Shown here in pieces: positions 29,624 through 39,232 of a DNA stretch of 64,000 bases. This stretch comes from Phytophthora colocasiae (taxonomy: Eukaryota; Oomycota; Peronosporomycetes; Peronosporales; Peronosporaceae): assembly GCA_018806915.1 (NCBI GenBank), contig JAGKQI010000105.1, positions 2,046,001 through 2,110,000 on the forward strand, in the 5' to 3' direction. The notes beneath the pieces were generated by a model that did not search any database, was not told the origin of the DNA, and was given only the letters and a program-made list of their open reading frames with translations. The stretch's first letter is position 1; every line of letters begins with the position of its first letter. The translations under genes and the position numbers were made by a program.

Positions 29624-29971
29624 TTACATCCTTCTCTGTGGCGATGTTACAACAAGATGAACGAGATAGGGCGTTTTTATAGCAAACATCTCCAGTGCAT
29701 CGTTGCTCAATGGATCGAACACGAGATTATTAGAAAATGCCACCGTACTGGATTGCATCGCATCGCGAGTGACAGAGCGAGCCCCCCGAATGTGATCTGC
29801 ATGTACAATAACCTTCGACAGCAATGCAAGGTGATCTTGAAGCTCAACTCCTATTGATACCCCAACACTTGTTGCTAGCCCCACTTGCACAATAACATTG
29901 CCGATACCGGATCCAATATCTTTTAGCCGGCTTCGAAGTTGTTCTTGGTTTTTATGATTCATTGCTAACAA
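29624..29971 (-). pseudogene. DOT1-like methyltransferase fragment
   Basis: A 115-residue frame with the DOT1-type SAM motif DIGSGIGNVIVQVGLATS, the acidic ribose-binding loop IGVELQ, and further on VAFSNNLVFDPLSND, which matches the DOT1 catalytic NN..F loop. It aligns in order with the piggyBac cargo protein at 7.07-7.33 kb but keeps NN where that copy has HH. Nothing upstream supplies the rest of the enzyme: the 5' side is cut at the 49-bp repeat at 29954-30002. It is therefore a broken copy, not a functional gene. No transposon ends are recognised around it. Confidence 0.68.
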
Positions 29972-30002
29972 AATGTCTCCTTATTAGGTGCAGATCATGA
30001 AT
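29954..30002 (+). repeat. 49-bp direct repeat, copy 2
   Basis: Identical to 27933-27981. It overlaps the 5' edge of the DOT1-like fragment and ends where the right arm of the inverted duplication begins. Confidence 0.85.
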
Positions 30003-30347
30003 GCCCATCTCGGCGCGTCACCCATGCACTTTGGGTGTGGCTAATGCGTGGGACACACGCTTCTTTTTACATCCTGCCAATCATTGACCTTCGCGCCTAC
30101 CAATTTTGATCTTATTGGCGGAACTACTTTCTTCAACCTTGGATTGTATCTAGTGGCACCATGGATCGCGCGCGTTTCGAGCTCAAAATCCAAATCCGAG
30201 TTGATGTCATTCCTAGTTTCGCCAGCTTGTGCAATAGCGACTGACGATGCCAGCTCCACCTCCACCGCAGTGTCACCACCGTCCAAATGGCCGCCGTACC
30301 ACCACGAACGACGTTGCGTACCGGAGGCTCTGTTGGGCACCACCATC
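30002..30347 (-). repeat. Right arm of an inverted duplication
   Basis: Blocks 30002-30068, 30069-30284 and 30299-30347 are the reverse complement of three blocks in 27245-27775. The two arms are separated by about 2.2 kb, so a transcript across both would form a 332-base duplex with two interruptions. Confidence 0.9.
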
Positions 30348-30584
30348 AATTGAATATGGCGGAGCTGCAGTAAATTGAATATACATAGCTTATCGGCGCG
30401 ATACTCTTGTCTTATCCTCGGAGCTTTACATCTCATGAATCTTGGCTTAGCTGACCTGACAATTACAATATTCAACCGTTTGTTTGATATTAGCACTCAG
30501 TGTCTCTAAGTGCGACATTGAAGTCCTTCCACAAACGATCGCCACTTGTCCATCTGCCGATACATGTAGCCAACTGCATCAGAA

Positions 30585-31577
30585 TTATAAACCTCGAGAA
30601 CTCTTATTCAAGGATTCGGCATCGCCATCGCCGTACACGTTGTGGTCTGGTGGCTCGTGTTTGTTGGCTCTATCGCCATCTTTCATGAGTTGCACCCGTG
30701 ATCGTCCGTTTAGTAAATCGTTGACATTGTTCATGTGAATCTCGTAAAAACTCACTCCAACATTAACACAAGCATGTAACTCATCCAATTGCTGGAACAA
30801 ATCCACTGGACCTTGACGATAAATGGATTTCATAGTGTACGTCTTTCCAGAACCTGTTTTGGCCGTAAGCAAACACCGTAAGACTAGTAGTTTTCTTGGT
30901 AGCAGTCGCTTCTGAGACGAGATAAGGTACCATAGGCCCTACAGTGGGAACCATCTATAGTATTGTAGGCGTGGGTGGGGGTTGGATGGAAGCAGTTAAT
31001 GACAATTGAGGTAATTGTTGGAGTTGGTTTGACTGTTGAAATGGTGGTAAGGCGTCTCGGTACTGCTGGATCAACCGGCGGAACTTGTAACCTGCATCAT
31101 CACCATGTTCCTTTAAGTCTTTTTCAACACGTCGCTTTTCTACTACTTGTTGGGCACGACGAGCTTCACGTTTGCGTTTGATTTCGTTTAGTGCGTCCAT
31201 CGTGGATTTCTTGGGTTGTTTCGGCATATTCGGAGCTGGTTTCGATGCCTTAGGCTGTCGACGAAATGGAGGGAAACTCTGATGTTCTTGGTTATCCTCG
31301 AAGTCGGTAGGAGGTAGACTGACGTCACGAGATATTCTTGCCCTTGATGAAATCTGAGGAGGTGGGGGACTTGGAGCGGATATAGGAGTCACCTGGCGTA
31401 TAGCTCGTCTTTTATCAGCGGAGGAGAGGCGTAAGGGGTTCAAAGGAGCATTTTCTTGAGCTTTCGGTCGAGGAGACGTTGAAACAGGAATGGAAGGCCT
31501 GCGTGGCGTCAGAACTCGCGGCAGTTCATGATATGAGGTTGGCCTTCGCGATCCGGAGGCGGAGAAGTCAGGTCTCG
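30585..31577 (-). pseudogene. Kinesin (kinesin-13-like) pseudogene
   Basis: On the minus strand an open frame from about 31577 to 30958 encodes a Pro/Ser-rich region and then MDALNEIKRKREARRAQQVV and GYKFRRLIQQYRDALPP, which resemble the neck just before the motor of kinesin-13 type proteins. After a stop, the motor core begins: VFAYGQ, then, in another phase, TGSGKTYTM and FYEIHMNNVNDLL. The phase break falls within the P-loop and equals one extra A in the run at about 30860-30863, so the ATP-binding site cannot be made. Motor sequence ends by about 30585; the switch I part is found on the other strand at 26.8 kb. Subfamily is uncertain. Confidence 0.7.
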
Positions 31578-32121
31578 GCTATTTGTACGCGATGGGTACA
31601 TGCGTATGTTCCCCACGGTACTTCTTTTTACTTGAATTTGTCAGTGAGAAGTTGACTAAGGCAGTACCACTGCACGATTCTAGCGAATCAGGCGTCATCA
31701 ACGTTCTGGTTGTCAAAACGTACATGAAGTACGTTTTATATATATTGTCATTTTGCCTGTGAAACCTGAACCAGTAGAAGCATACTTGAAGTAACTTTTT
31801 ACCACGTCTTACTTGATGTTTGTATTGGGGTTCTTAATATAGAAATGTATGGCGATGACGAAAGGGTTAAAAGATGTGCAGGACGTCCACAAAGCGTGTG
31901 GTGTGTCACTTTGTCCTCTTGAATTTCGATGGCGCTTTGCCCACTTCAACAAAGGCTTTTCTGAGGCTTTTCTAGTCGAGGTGCTACGTTGTTGAAGGGA
32001 AAGTCAAAGGCTGGTCGGCAGCATCCGTTGCCACTTGCACCTCGAATGAAATTCCATTCCTGTGCCCAATGCCATAAGCATGTCGACGTCCAGGTTCATT
32101 TTTTTCCGTTCGATAACTTCT
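31578..32121. other. Intergenic upstream of lipase C
   Basis: No supported gene. It separates the kinesin pseudogene from the lipase C promoter. Confidence 0.5.
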
Positions 32122-32138
32122 TTCATTCTGCAATTTCC
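32122..32138 (+). promoter_or_regulatory. Oomycete Inr plus flanking element upstream of lipase C
   Basis: TTCATTCTGCAATTTCC matches the oomycete initiator TCATTYYNCAWTTT with its 3' flanking pyrimidines at every position. It ends 38 bp before the lipase ATG. Confidence 0.72.
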
Positions 32139-32176
32139 TCTCTCCTGCTCAAGACCAACACCCCAACCATCCACTG

Positions 32177-33457
32177 ATGTCGTTGACACGCTTCAAGACG
32201 GTTCTACTGACGTTGATAGGCGTATTCGCACTCCTACACTTGTCCGGTATCCACGCCAAGCAAGAAGCTGCAGTCGATCCGGACGCCGGACTTACTGCTC
32301 CACAGATCATCCAAGCCCGAGGATACGCAGTCGAGACGCACAAGGTTACAACTGCTGATCGCTACGTGCTCACGATGCACCGTATCCCCAAGAGCTACTC
32401 TGAAACCCAAACGAACTCTGCTGCTGCCGCCAACAAACCAGTTGTCTACATGCAACACGGTCTATTGGACAGTTCGTACACGTGGGTCCTGAACTACCGC
32501 AACCAAAGCTTAGCGTTCATCCTGGCCGATCTTGGCTACGACGTCTGGCTGGGCAACAACCGGGGCAACACTTGGTCCAAAGAGCACTTGGACTACTCGA
32601 CCAGCGACGCCGCGTTCTGGGATTTCACGTGGGAAGACATGGGCAATTTCGACCTCCCAGCTATGATCAACTACGCCTTACGTATATCGGGACGGCCTAC
32701 ACTGAGTTACATTGGTCATTCCGAAGGAACTACCCAGGCGTTCGTCGGGTTTTCAAACAACCAAGAGCTCGCTAAAGTCGTGTCTTTCTTCGGAGCGTTC
32801 ACCCCTGTAGCGTGGACTGGAGCCGCGACGTCCCCTATCCTAGTCACATTGGCCAAGACATATGTGGATACGTGGTTCCAAGTCTTCGGGGTGAACGAGT
32901 TCAGTCCGAACAACCCCGTTCTTCAAAATATTCTGGGGAAATATGCCTGTGCTTGGGCGGGTGTTGTCTGTGACGGCTTCATCGACTTAATCGGTGGACC
33001 CTCCAACAACATCAACGCTTCACGTGTGCACGTGTACGTTACTCAGACTCCTGCTGGTAGTTCTGTGAAGAACATGGCTCACTACGCACAGGGGATCCGT
33101 GACAATACGTTTGCATCGTACGACTACGGCTGTAGTTGTGTGCGTCTCTTGGGTATTGGCTTGTGCTCCACTTTGATCTGCCAGAACAAAGCGAAATACG
33201 GCAGCTTCGACCCTCCAGCCTTCCCGATCCAGAAAATGGTTTACCCGCGTACCGGGTTCTTCAATGGCGCACAAGATACTTTGGCTACAACGACTGACAT
33301 CAACAAGTTACGTAGGGGTCTACCGGGTGGAACTATTGTCTACGACAAGACCATCAACTTTGGGCATATCGACTACACGTGGGCATTCAATGCTCACGAA
33401 AACGTGTACGACGATCTCATTGCGCAGATTCAGCTGTACGAAGGAAAGAGTTACTGA
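32177..33457 (+). CDS. Secreted acid lipase, alpha/beta-hydrolase (lipase C, intact)
   Basis: An intronless gene of 426 residues, colinear with lipase A over its whole length. The signal peptide spans about 1-28 (TVLLTLIGVFALLHLSGIHA). It has the TADRYVLTMHRI motif, oxyanion HG (MQHGLLDSS), nucleophile elbow (YIGHSEGTT), the cysteine cluster YGCSCVRLLGIGLCSTLICQ, the Asp loop (FNGAQDTLAT) and the His region (FGHIDYTWAFNAHE). It should be a secreted triacylglycerol or sterol-ester lipase. It has the best core promoter of the four lipase loci and is followed, convergently, by a PLAC8 gene. Confidence 0.93.
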   Translation: MSLTRFKTVLLTLIGVFALLHLSGIHAKQEAAVDPDAGLTAPQIIQARGYAVETHKVTTADRYVLTMHRIPKSYSETQTNSAAAANKPVVYMQHGLLDSSYTWVLNYRNQSLAFILADLGYDVWLGNNRGNTWSKEHLDYSTSDAAFWDFTWEDMGNFDLPAMINYALRISGRPTLSYIGHSEGTTQAFVGFSNNQELAKVVSFFGAFTPVAWTGAATSPILVTLAKTYVDTWFQVFGVNEFSPNNPVLQNILGKYACAWAGVVCDGFIDLIGGPSNNINASRVHVYVTQTPAGSSVKNMAHYAQGIRDNTFASYDYGCSCVRLLGIGLCSTLICQNKAKYGSFDPPAFPIQKMVYPRTGFFNGAQDTLATTTDINKLRRGLPGGTIVYDKTINFGHIDYTWAFNAHENVYDDLIAQIQLYEGKSY

Positions 33458-33528
33458 ATCCGAATGGAATGATGTGTTTTGTCGTTGTTTAGCATCAATT
33501 CTTCGTACCCGCTCAATAGATTGTACTG

Positions 33529-34056
33529 CTACTCAGGATTGTATGGTGGTAACGTATCGAGAGAGCGAAAACTACAACTTCCACGCGTATAACTCCCTGT
33601 ACGAGTCGCCATCTGAGCAATAGTACAGCATGGGCAACAAAGTGACCCACAATAGTCTCCACAGGAATTACCTGGAATCCGGAATCTCTTGCGGGTGACG
33701 GAGCGGAGGTGGCAGATCCACAACGGCAGACACGCAGACACGAAGCATCCGAAGAAGAAGCTGATCAACAAACCGATGCAGTAGGAACTCACACCGAGTC
33801 GCTTGGAGATTTGAGCCAACGAAACGCAGGGGCAGAACGTCACCATGCAGCAGTTTGGGATCACGTCAGTACAGCAACCACAAAACCCAACGAGCCAACT
33901 CCCCATCACCGGTGGCGCGTCTTCTGAGAACGGGACGACACTGGAATACTGTTGAGTACCGCCGCCATCGCTTGATACTTGCTCCTGCACCCAGCCACCT
34001 TCGAGATCAGTAGAAACAGAACCGGGTGGTGCATCTTCTACTTGGGCCACCTTCAT
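33529..34056 (-). CDS. PLAC8 (Cys-rich) domain membrane protein
   Basis: A 175-residue gene. After an acidic, Gly/Ser-rich N-terminus (about 1-50) comes a PLAC8 domain: GSWLVGFCGCCTDVIPNCCM, then FCPCVSLAQISKRLG, a hydrophobic hairpin (YCIGLLISFFFGCFVSACLP), and a second cysteine cluster (SCGDYCGSLCCPCC..AQMATR). PLAC8 proteins include plant regulators of organ size and cadmium tolerance and act at membranes; the function in oomycetes is not known. It converges on lipase C with about 70 bp between the stops. No unusual features. Confidence 0.87.
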   Translation of the reverse strand: MKVAQVEDAPPGSVSTDLEGGWVQEQVSSDGGGTQQYSSVVPFSEDAPPVMGSWLVGFCGCCTDVIPNCCMVTFCPCVSLAQISKRLGVSSYCIGLLISFFFGCFVSACLPLWICHLRSVTRKRFRIPGNSCGDYCGSLCCPCCTIAQMATRTGSYTRGSCSFRSLDTLPPYNPE

Positions 34057-34182
34057 GTCGGTTGTAGAATGAGGTGATGATCACAACCAACTTCCAACGT
34101 TGCTCCTATTTTCGATTGATGCATGTTCTCATGTGGTTTTGATATTTTTACGACATGCGAAAGTTACGAAATGGACTTCTAC

Positions 34183-34401
34183 TTAATCTAATTGACGGAA
34201 TGAAAACGAAGCTCTGGACTCGACTTCATCCGATTCAGCCGCAATGCTACCTGCTGATGTAGCTGTACTTGGCCTGGGCACGTCCGTGTAGCCGACGCCT
34301 TGGTACTTATTAAGCTGTGCCAGCAAGTCTTGGTATATCTTTTCGTTGGCATTGTACGCCCACGTGAGATCTAAATGGCTGTACTCTTTGACTGCCAATT
34401 C
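34183..34401 (-). pseudogene. Secreted acid lipase D, 3' part
   Basis: The last 72 codons of the lipase whose 5' part is at 37640-38800. It starts at the target-site duplication and continues the family sequence with the catalytic-His region (EYSHLDLTWAYNANE), then QDLLAQLNKYQGVGYTD and a Ser/Ala-rich tail longer than in the paralogues. It has no separate start and is cut off by the Mutator-like element. Confidence 0.92.
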
Positions 34402-34513
34402 GGGAAAATCTATGGGGCTCGAGGTTACGGAGCTCGAGGTACCAAAAAATCATATGTGTTGACCAAAATAAAAATAGTCAACTCAAATTTTTATTTTATT
34501 GCAAATGAATTAA
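34402..34513 (+). repeat. MULE terminal inverted repeat, left
   Basis: 112 bp, the reverse complement of 37528-37639 except for two substitutions (G/A near base 15 and T/A near base 83). Confidence 0.93.
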
Positions 34514-35159
34514 ATCCGACAGTTATTGTCAAAGGGTTAATACGATATTTAATTCGGAGAATTGGGCAAACCAGATGAAGCTTAGTATGTCGCTGTTGTA
34601 CGTGAACTCCATTAAAACGTATAATACTGTAGCGCGAAGAAGTATTTTTATCACAGTCAGTTTTGTAAACAACTCACAGGATCATTTCTCGGTTGCTTGC
34701 AAGGCTAATTAGGGCTGTTGACGACACTTTTGAATTATCGGATTGCTTTGGATAGGTGAGCACGGGGCCGAAGAACTGTGAACTGTGCATCAACATCGCC
34801 GACTGTACTTATTTGAGTATAATCCATTGTAGTGTGAGTTATTCGCTAAGCTTCGGCTGTGTGCGCTATAAGGCTGGCTACCTGTAGTAGTTTTTTGCTT
34901 TTATTTGCAATAAAAACTAAACATTACCCACCTTGGTTCACGGAGATTAACTACAACTATTGGCAATCTGAAAGAAATGGCAAATAAACGAGAGGAGACT
35001 ACTGTAAGTGGAGACGTTGAACAAACAGTAGCGTAAGCACAAATAGACAATGCGATTCTTAGCTTTCCTTCAAACAAAAGAACAAATTCGTAATGCAATG
35101 TCATATATTTGCGAAACTTTACAGCAAAGTCTTTCTTTCTGTAAATTCTTCCGTAAATC
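34514..35159. other. Non-coding interior of the MULE
   Basis: An AT-rich stretch between the left terminal repeat and the transposase stop. I see no gene in it. Confidence 0.6.
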
Positions 35160-37316
35160 TTAGAAATGCCCACGGCTAGCGTACCCCCATGCCCGAGGTG
35201 GCAGGTAATCCGGAAAGTAAGACGTCTCTGATTCGTTGCCTTCATCGCTTTGGCCTTGGTTTAAAGCAACTCTCAATGGCGGAAGTTGAGTGACTGGTTC
35301 AGTGGCATTTTCGAAGAAGGAGTTAGTAGACGTGAGTAGCTCCGTAAATGTTGGCTGTGTAGATGGTGGGGTCGCTGGATGATTAAGGTCGACACGCTCG
35401 CTGAAAGTTGCATCTCTGGCCGTGCCTGAACTGCCGTGATTTTTCTTGTGCGATTTTGTCTTACGTTTCTTGGACTTCTTGGATTGTAGTGGGGCTGGTT
35501 CTAACACTCTTGCTCTCGAGTCCTCTGCGATGCCACGACGAGTCAGCCAGTGAGCATGGAAGTCTTGAACCTGTAGCTTCTTTTGTCGATTAGATTTCAC
35601 AATCTCGATGATCTCATGCACACAGGGTCTTCCATTTGTGCGGCGGAAAGTACCAGTACAGGGTGCGATCGATCTTTTCTTGGTAACAATTTCCACAGCC
35701 TGTTTCCACAAATTTGCGGTTTCGTTCAAAGCGTATCTGCTGATGAACATTACTACCGCCGAGTACCGCTCGTCTTGTAAGATGTGCGAAATTTTCCCAA
35801 CATCTCGCTCGATATCTAAACTTGTGTTCTTGATACAAGTTTGCCACCATGGCAGCAGTTTCTCAAAAGCAGTCAGCAAATTTCCTTTAGACGACTCCAG
35901 CCATCTCTTGCACTTCGAGTGTGTACCTTCGACTGGAGACGTGTCACGATAGCCGAAATGCAAATATTGCGAAGTCCAGCAGCGCACAACTTTTGTCTTG
36001 TATTTCCACCAGTGAAGATCGAGATAGTCTGCAAGTTCCGAGTTACACGACCGAATTTCCGCGCAGCACTTTACAAACTCTTCCTCATTCGACGAATCAG
36101 CAGCCTTGTAGAACAAATTCATAAATTCGCTGGTCTCAATAGTGTTATCGTACTTGTCTTGTCCAGGAGCAGGGTTCGGATTCTCAAGTTGGCCAAGAAC
36201 TGTCCGAGTTTTGGCAAGAACATTTCGGTCCATATGCCACCGACAGACGAGAGCAGGGACATCAGGAAACATTTGATCCAGCGCATTCATACAAGCTTGG
36301 TCGCGATCGATGAGAATAATTGATGGCTTCGAAATATTGTATGATTCAAGCATCTCTTTCAACTGTTGTAAAGCCCAGAGGAAATCTTCTTCTTTTTCAC
36401 CGGGTAAAAAACATTGGGCAATTGGCAACACAGTGTTCATGTTGGTCATAGCAATGATGTTCAGTAGTGGTAGATCGGAATTATTAGTCTTGTATGTGCA
36501 ATCCATAACCATGACGTCAGAATTCCAAGCGTAAAATTCCTTGATTCCTGGGTGTGACCAAAACAAAGCCCGGAGTCTAGAGGTTGCTTTGTCTACATCA
36601 ACCTTAAAAAAAAAGTTGTGCTCTTCCAATTTCTTTAGCAGCAACTCAGTCGGTGTGTCGTCAGCCAGTGCCTCCCGACGACTTGAATTTTTCTTGTTCG
36701 ACACATCTTTCGCGATAATTGCTGTATCCGGATCAGCACTTCTAATTGTAGCAACAACAACTTGAGGTGACACACCGACAGCTGTCTGAGCAGCAACTAA
36801 GTCTGTGTGAGACAAGTCCGACGACGTCAAACGTTCCATGTCACGACGGCGATGACCGGGGTGAAAGCTCGGGTCACGAGAGGCGGGGTGGTTGTGGATG
36901 TTGGATCCATTAAGATGGACTATTTTCCAACTTCCGGTCACATTGTTCGCATCGACCGCTTCAATACGAATCTTCATCTTGCACCCAATTTTGCTTGTTC
37001 CCCGTTGTGTACGAACTCGATCTTCCTCTCGGATGTGACGTGTGTTCTTGGTTTTTCCGTAGTGGTCGCATTGGAAATCACGTTGTCGAATTTCTTTTGC
37101 CTTGTTTTTCTTGTTATGGGCCTTTGTCACGTCAATAACTTGGCGCCGATTCCACTCGTGAAGGGCAGTCTCTGCCTCTTCATAAGAGTCAAATACTTGT
37201 TCCGGAGGTGGCGGAATGATGTAGCTCGAGGTTGTTGGTGGAGGTGGTGCCGATGTTGGTGTTGAAGCCATAATCAAATAATGAATGCACTTGAAAAGAG
37301 CAAAACTCAAAGGCAA
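35160..37316 (-). CDS. MULE transposase, full-length open frame
   Basis: An intact frame of 718 residues on the minus strand; the likely true start is MASTPTSAPPP at 37271, giving 703. Residues about 55-150 hold a FAR1/WRKY-GCM1-type zinc-binding DNA-binding domain (FQCDHYGK, KIGCKMKIRIEA, WKIVHLNGSNIHNHP). The central RNase H-like DDE core includes VMVMDCTYKTNNSDLPLL with the first Asp and IILIDRDQACMNALDQM with the second, followed by LVCRWHMDRNVLAK, all as in MULE transposases. A Cys/His region (CTGTFRRTNGRPCVHEI) and a basic Lys-rich tail follow. This enzyme would cut and join DNA at the 112-bp ends. No stop or frameshift is seen. Confidence 0.93.
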   Translation of the reverse strand: MPLSFALFKCIHYLIMASTPTSAPPPPTTSSYIIPPPPEQVFDSYEEAETALHEWNRRQVIDVTKAHNKKNKAKEIRQRDFQCDHYGKTKNTRHIREEDRVRTQRGTSKIGCKMKIRIEAVDANNVTGSWKIVHLNGSNIHNHPASRDPSFHPGHRRRDMERLTSSDLSHTDLVAAQTAVGVSPQVVVATIRSADPDTAIIAKDVSNKKNSSRREALADDTPTELLLKKLEEHNFFFKVDVDKATSRLRALFWSHPGIKEFYAWNSDVMVMDCTYKTNNSDLPLLNIIAMTNMNTVLPIAQCFLPGEKEEDFLWALQQLKEMLESYNISKPSIILIDRDQACMNALDQMFPDVPALVCRWHMDRNVLAKTRTVLGQLENPNPAPGQDKYDNTIETSEFMNLFYKAADSSNEEEFVKCCAEIRSCNSELADYLDLHWWKYKTKVVRCWTSQYLHFGYRDTSPVEGTHSKCKRWLESSKGNLLTAFEKLLPWWQTCIKNTSLDIERDVGKISHILQDERYSAVVMFISRYALNETANLWKQAVEIVTKKRSIAPCTGTFRRTNGRPCVHEIIEIVKSNRQKKLQVQDFHAHWLTRRGIAEDSRARVLEPAPLQSKKSKKRKTKSHKKNHGSSGTARDATFSERVDLNHPATPPSTQPTFTELLTSTNSFFENATEPVTQLPPLRVALNQGQSDEGNESETSYFPDYLPPRAWGYASRGHF

Positions 37317-37527
37317 ATGTAGGTTTCACGCCTTGTTTTACAGGCCACGTGAGTTTCATAACCAAATATTGAAAAGGAGGCCATGTGGGTTTCGTAACCG
37401 AATACTGAAAAGTAGCAAAACATCTCATGAGTATGCGATGCAGCATACATTTAACTAATGGATCCATAATAAACACCAAAGTACTCTTAGAATAACCACT
37501 ACTCATTGAATAACCGCTATGAGGTAA

Positions 37528-37639
37528 TTAATTCATTTGCAATAAAATAAAAATTTGTGTTGACTATTTTTATTTTGGTCAACACATATGATTTTTTGGT
37601 ACCTCGAGCTCCGTAACCTCGAGCTCCATAGATTTTCCC
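37528..37639 (-). repeat. MULE terminal inverted repeat, right
   Basis: 112 bp, the reverse complement of 34402-34513 with two mismatches. Confidence 0.93.
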
Positions 37640-38800
37640 TGCCAATTCATGAACAATGGTACCCGATGGAAGTGCATCTCGAATCTGCTCAATATCCGCC
37701 GTTGCGATGGTATCAGCAGATCCGATGAAAAGACCTGTGCGCGGATATACCATTTTCTCGATCGGGAAAGCTGGCGGATCGAAGCTGCCGTAAACCTTCT
37801 TGTTCTCACACTTTTTCTCAGCGCAATTCTCAATCCCTTTGTCGCGCTTGCACTTGCAACCGTAGTCATACGACGCGAACGTGTTGTCCCGAATGCTCTG
37901 TGCGTAGTGAGCCATGTTCTTTACAGAAGTCCCTGCTGGTGTTTGCGAAATATACACTGGGACCCGGGACGTGTTTGTGCTAACAGACGGACCAGCAACA
38001 AGTGCCACCGCCGAGTTGCAGAGGTTGTCGGCCACTGTACAAGCAAAACCAGCGATCATTTCCTGAAGAAAGGTGCTTTTGGAGGAAAACTCCGAGATTC
38101 CAAAAGCTTGGAACCACTTCTCAAGATGAACCTTCGCCATGCCTTTGAAGATCTGCGCAGTCAGGTGGCCAGTCCAAGCAACCGGCGCCAACGCAGCGAA
38201 ATACGACACCTTTTCTGCGAGCTTCTGGTCGATTGAGAAACCCACAAAAGCCTGCGTTGTCCCTTCGGAATGACCGACGAAGCTCAAGCTGGCACTGTTC
38301 GTCTCGTTGAGCACGTAGTTGATCTCAGCTGGAAGGTCGAACTTGCCCATATCTTCCCAGCTAAACTCCCAGAACTCGTCGTCGTCGTCCGTGTAGGTCA
38401 AATGCTCTCGGGACCAGGTCGTCCCTCGGTTGTTGGCCAGCCACACGTCGTAACCAGCATCCGCCAACACAAAAGCCAAACTTTGGTTGCGGAAGTTGGA
38501 CACGAACGTGAAGCTGCTGTCGAGGAGACCGTGTTGAAGTAACGCGACGGGTTTGGCAGCGGCGGGTGCAGTCTTTGCCTGAGTCTCGGCGTACGTCTTG
38601 GGTAGGCGATACATGGTCAACACGTACTTGTCAAGAGTGACCACTTTGTGCGTCTGAACGTCGAAGCCTTGCGCCTGGATGATCTCCACAACAGTTCGAC
38701 CTACATCATCGTCGATGTCGACTTCAGCCACCTCTGTTTCTGCAGCTACATTGACGACAAGGAGAAGAAAGAGGCTCCATAGTACCCGTTGATGCACCAT
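37640..38800 (-). pseudogene. Secreted acid lipase D, 5' part, split by the MULE
   Basis: The gene starts at MVHQRVLWSLFLLLVV (38800) with a clean signal peptide; an upstream in-frame Met at 38920 would place a long tail before it and is less likely. The HG oxyanion site (LLQHGLLDSS), GHSEGT elbow and catalytic-Asp loop (FIGSADTIAT) are intact. The cysteine region differs from the paralogues: CKCKRDKGIENCAEKKC is enriched in Lys and Cys. The coding sequence runs to GTIVHELA and then enters the MULE end. Apart from that insertion the gene is undamaged; the His-containing end is at 34183-34401. Confidence 0.93.
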
Positions 38801-39232
38801 AATGACAAGGTCTTGGTTGGGACTCCGACCAGTGCCGAAGGAAATAACGAAGTGAGAGCCATGGCGGGACCAACGAGTCACATCAACGAACAGCGCGAAA
38901 GCAGCGCTGCTCGTAGTCAAAGAAAGTGCTCAACGCTTGAACAATGGCGTTAGCCCGTTTAATCCAAACTCAGCACATCAAACAGTTTATCTTCTGAGAT
39001 CGTATGGATCTGGTGCCGACCGCGACTGGCAACGTGTGAGCATTGCTCACTGAGCAAGGCCAAACCGGTACAGTCATGCAAGACGATGTACCCAAAAAAG
39101 GCAACTTCGAGTGCCCTAAAAATGTGGTGCACCTATAAATACCCAATTTATTTCAGCCAATAAAAAGATAAAACTTCTAGGATTGGCTGAAACTAAGTCA
39201 CCAGTGCTCGCCATACAAAAAGCTCTTCCAAT
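38801..39232. other. Intergenic, divergent promoters of lipase D and Bud32
   Basis: No gene is seen. On the minus strand CTCACTTCGTTATTTCC at about 38844-38860 is a partial match to the oomycete initiator for lipase D. Confidence 0.5.

Larger units (their letters stand above)
34393..37648. mobile_element. Mutator-like element (MULE) inserted in lipase D, 9-bp target duplication
   Basis: The element is 34402-37639 (3,238 bp). TGCCAATTC at 34393-34401 is repeated at 37640-37648; 9-bp duplications are characteristic of Mutator-type transposons. The terminal inverted repeats are 112 bp each (34402-34513 and 37528-37639) and differ at only two positions that I can find. They begin GGGAAAATCTATGG and contain two GAGCTCGAGGT-like units. 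The transposase gene is open, so this copy may be autonomous. Near-identical ends, a perfect duplication and an otherwise undamaged host gene all indicate recent insertion. Confidence 0.95.

Noticed and set aside
37517..37640. Lipase D C-terminus reading GKIYGARGYGARGTKKSYV
   Set aside because: These residues are translated from the MULE terminal repeat, not from the lipase; the true C-terminus is at 34183-34401.
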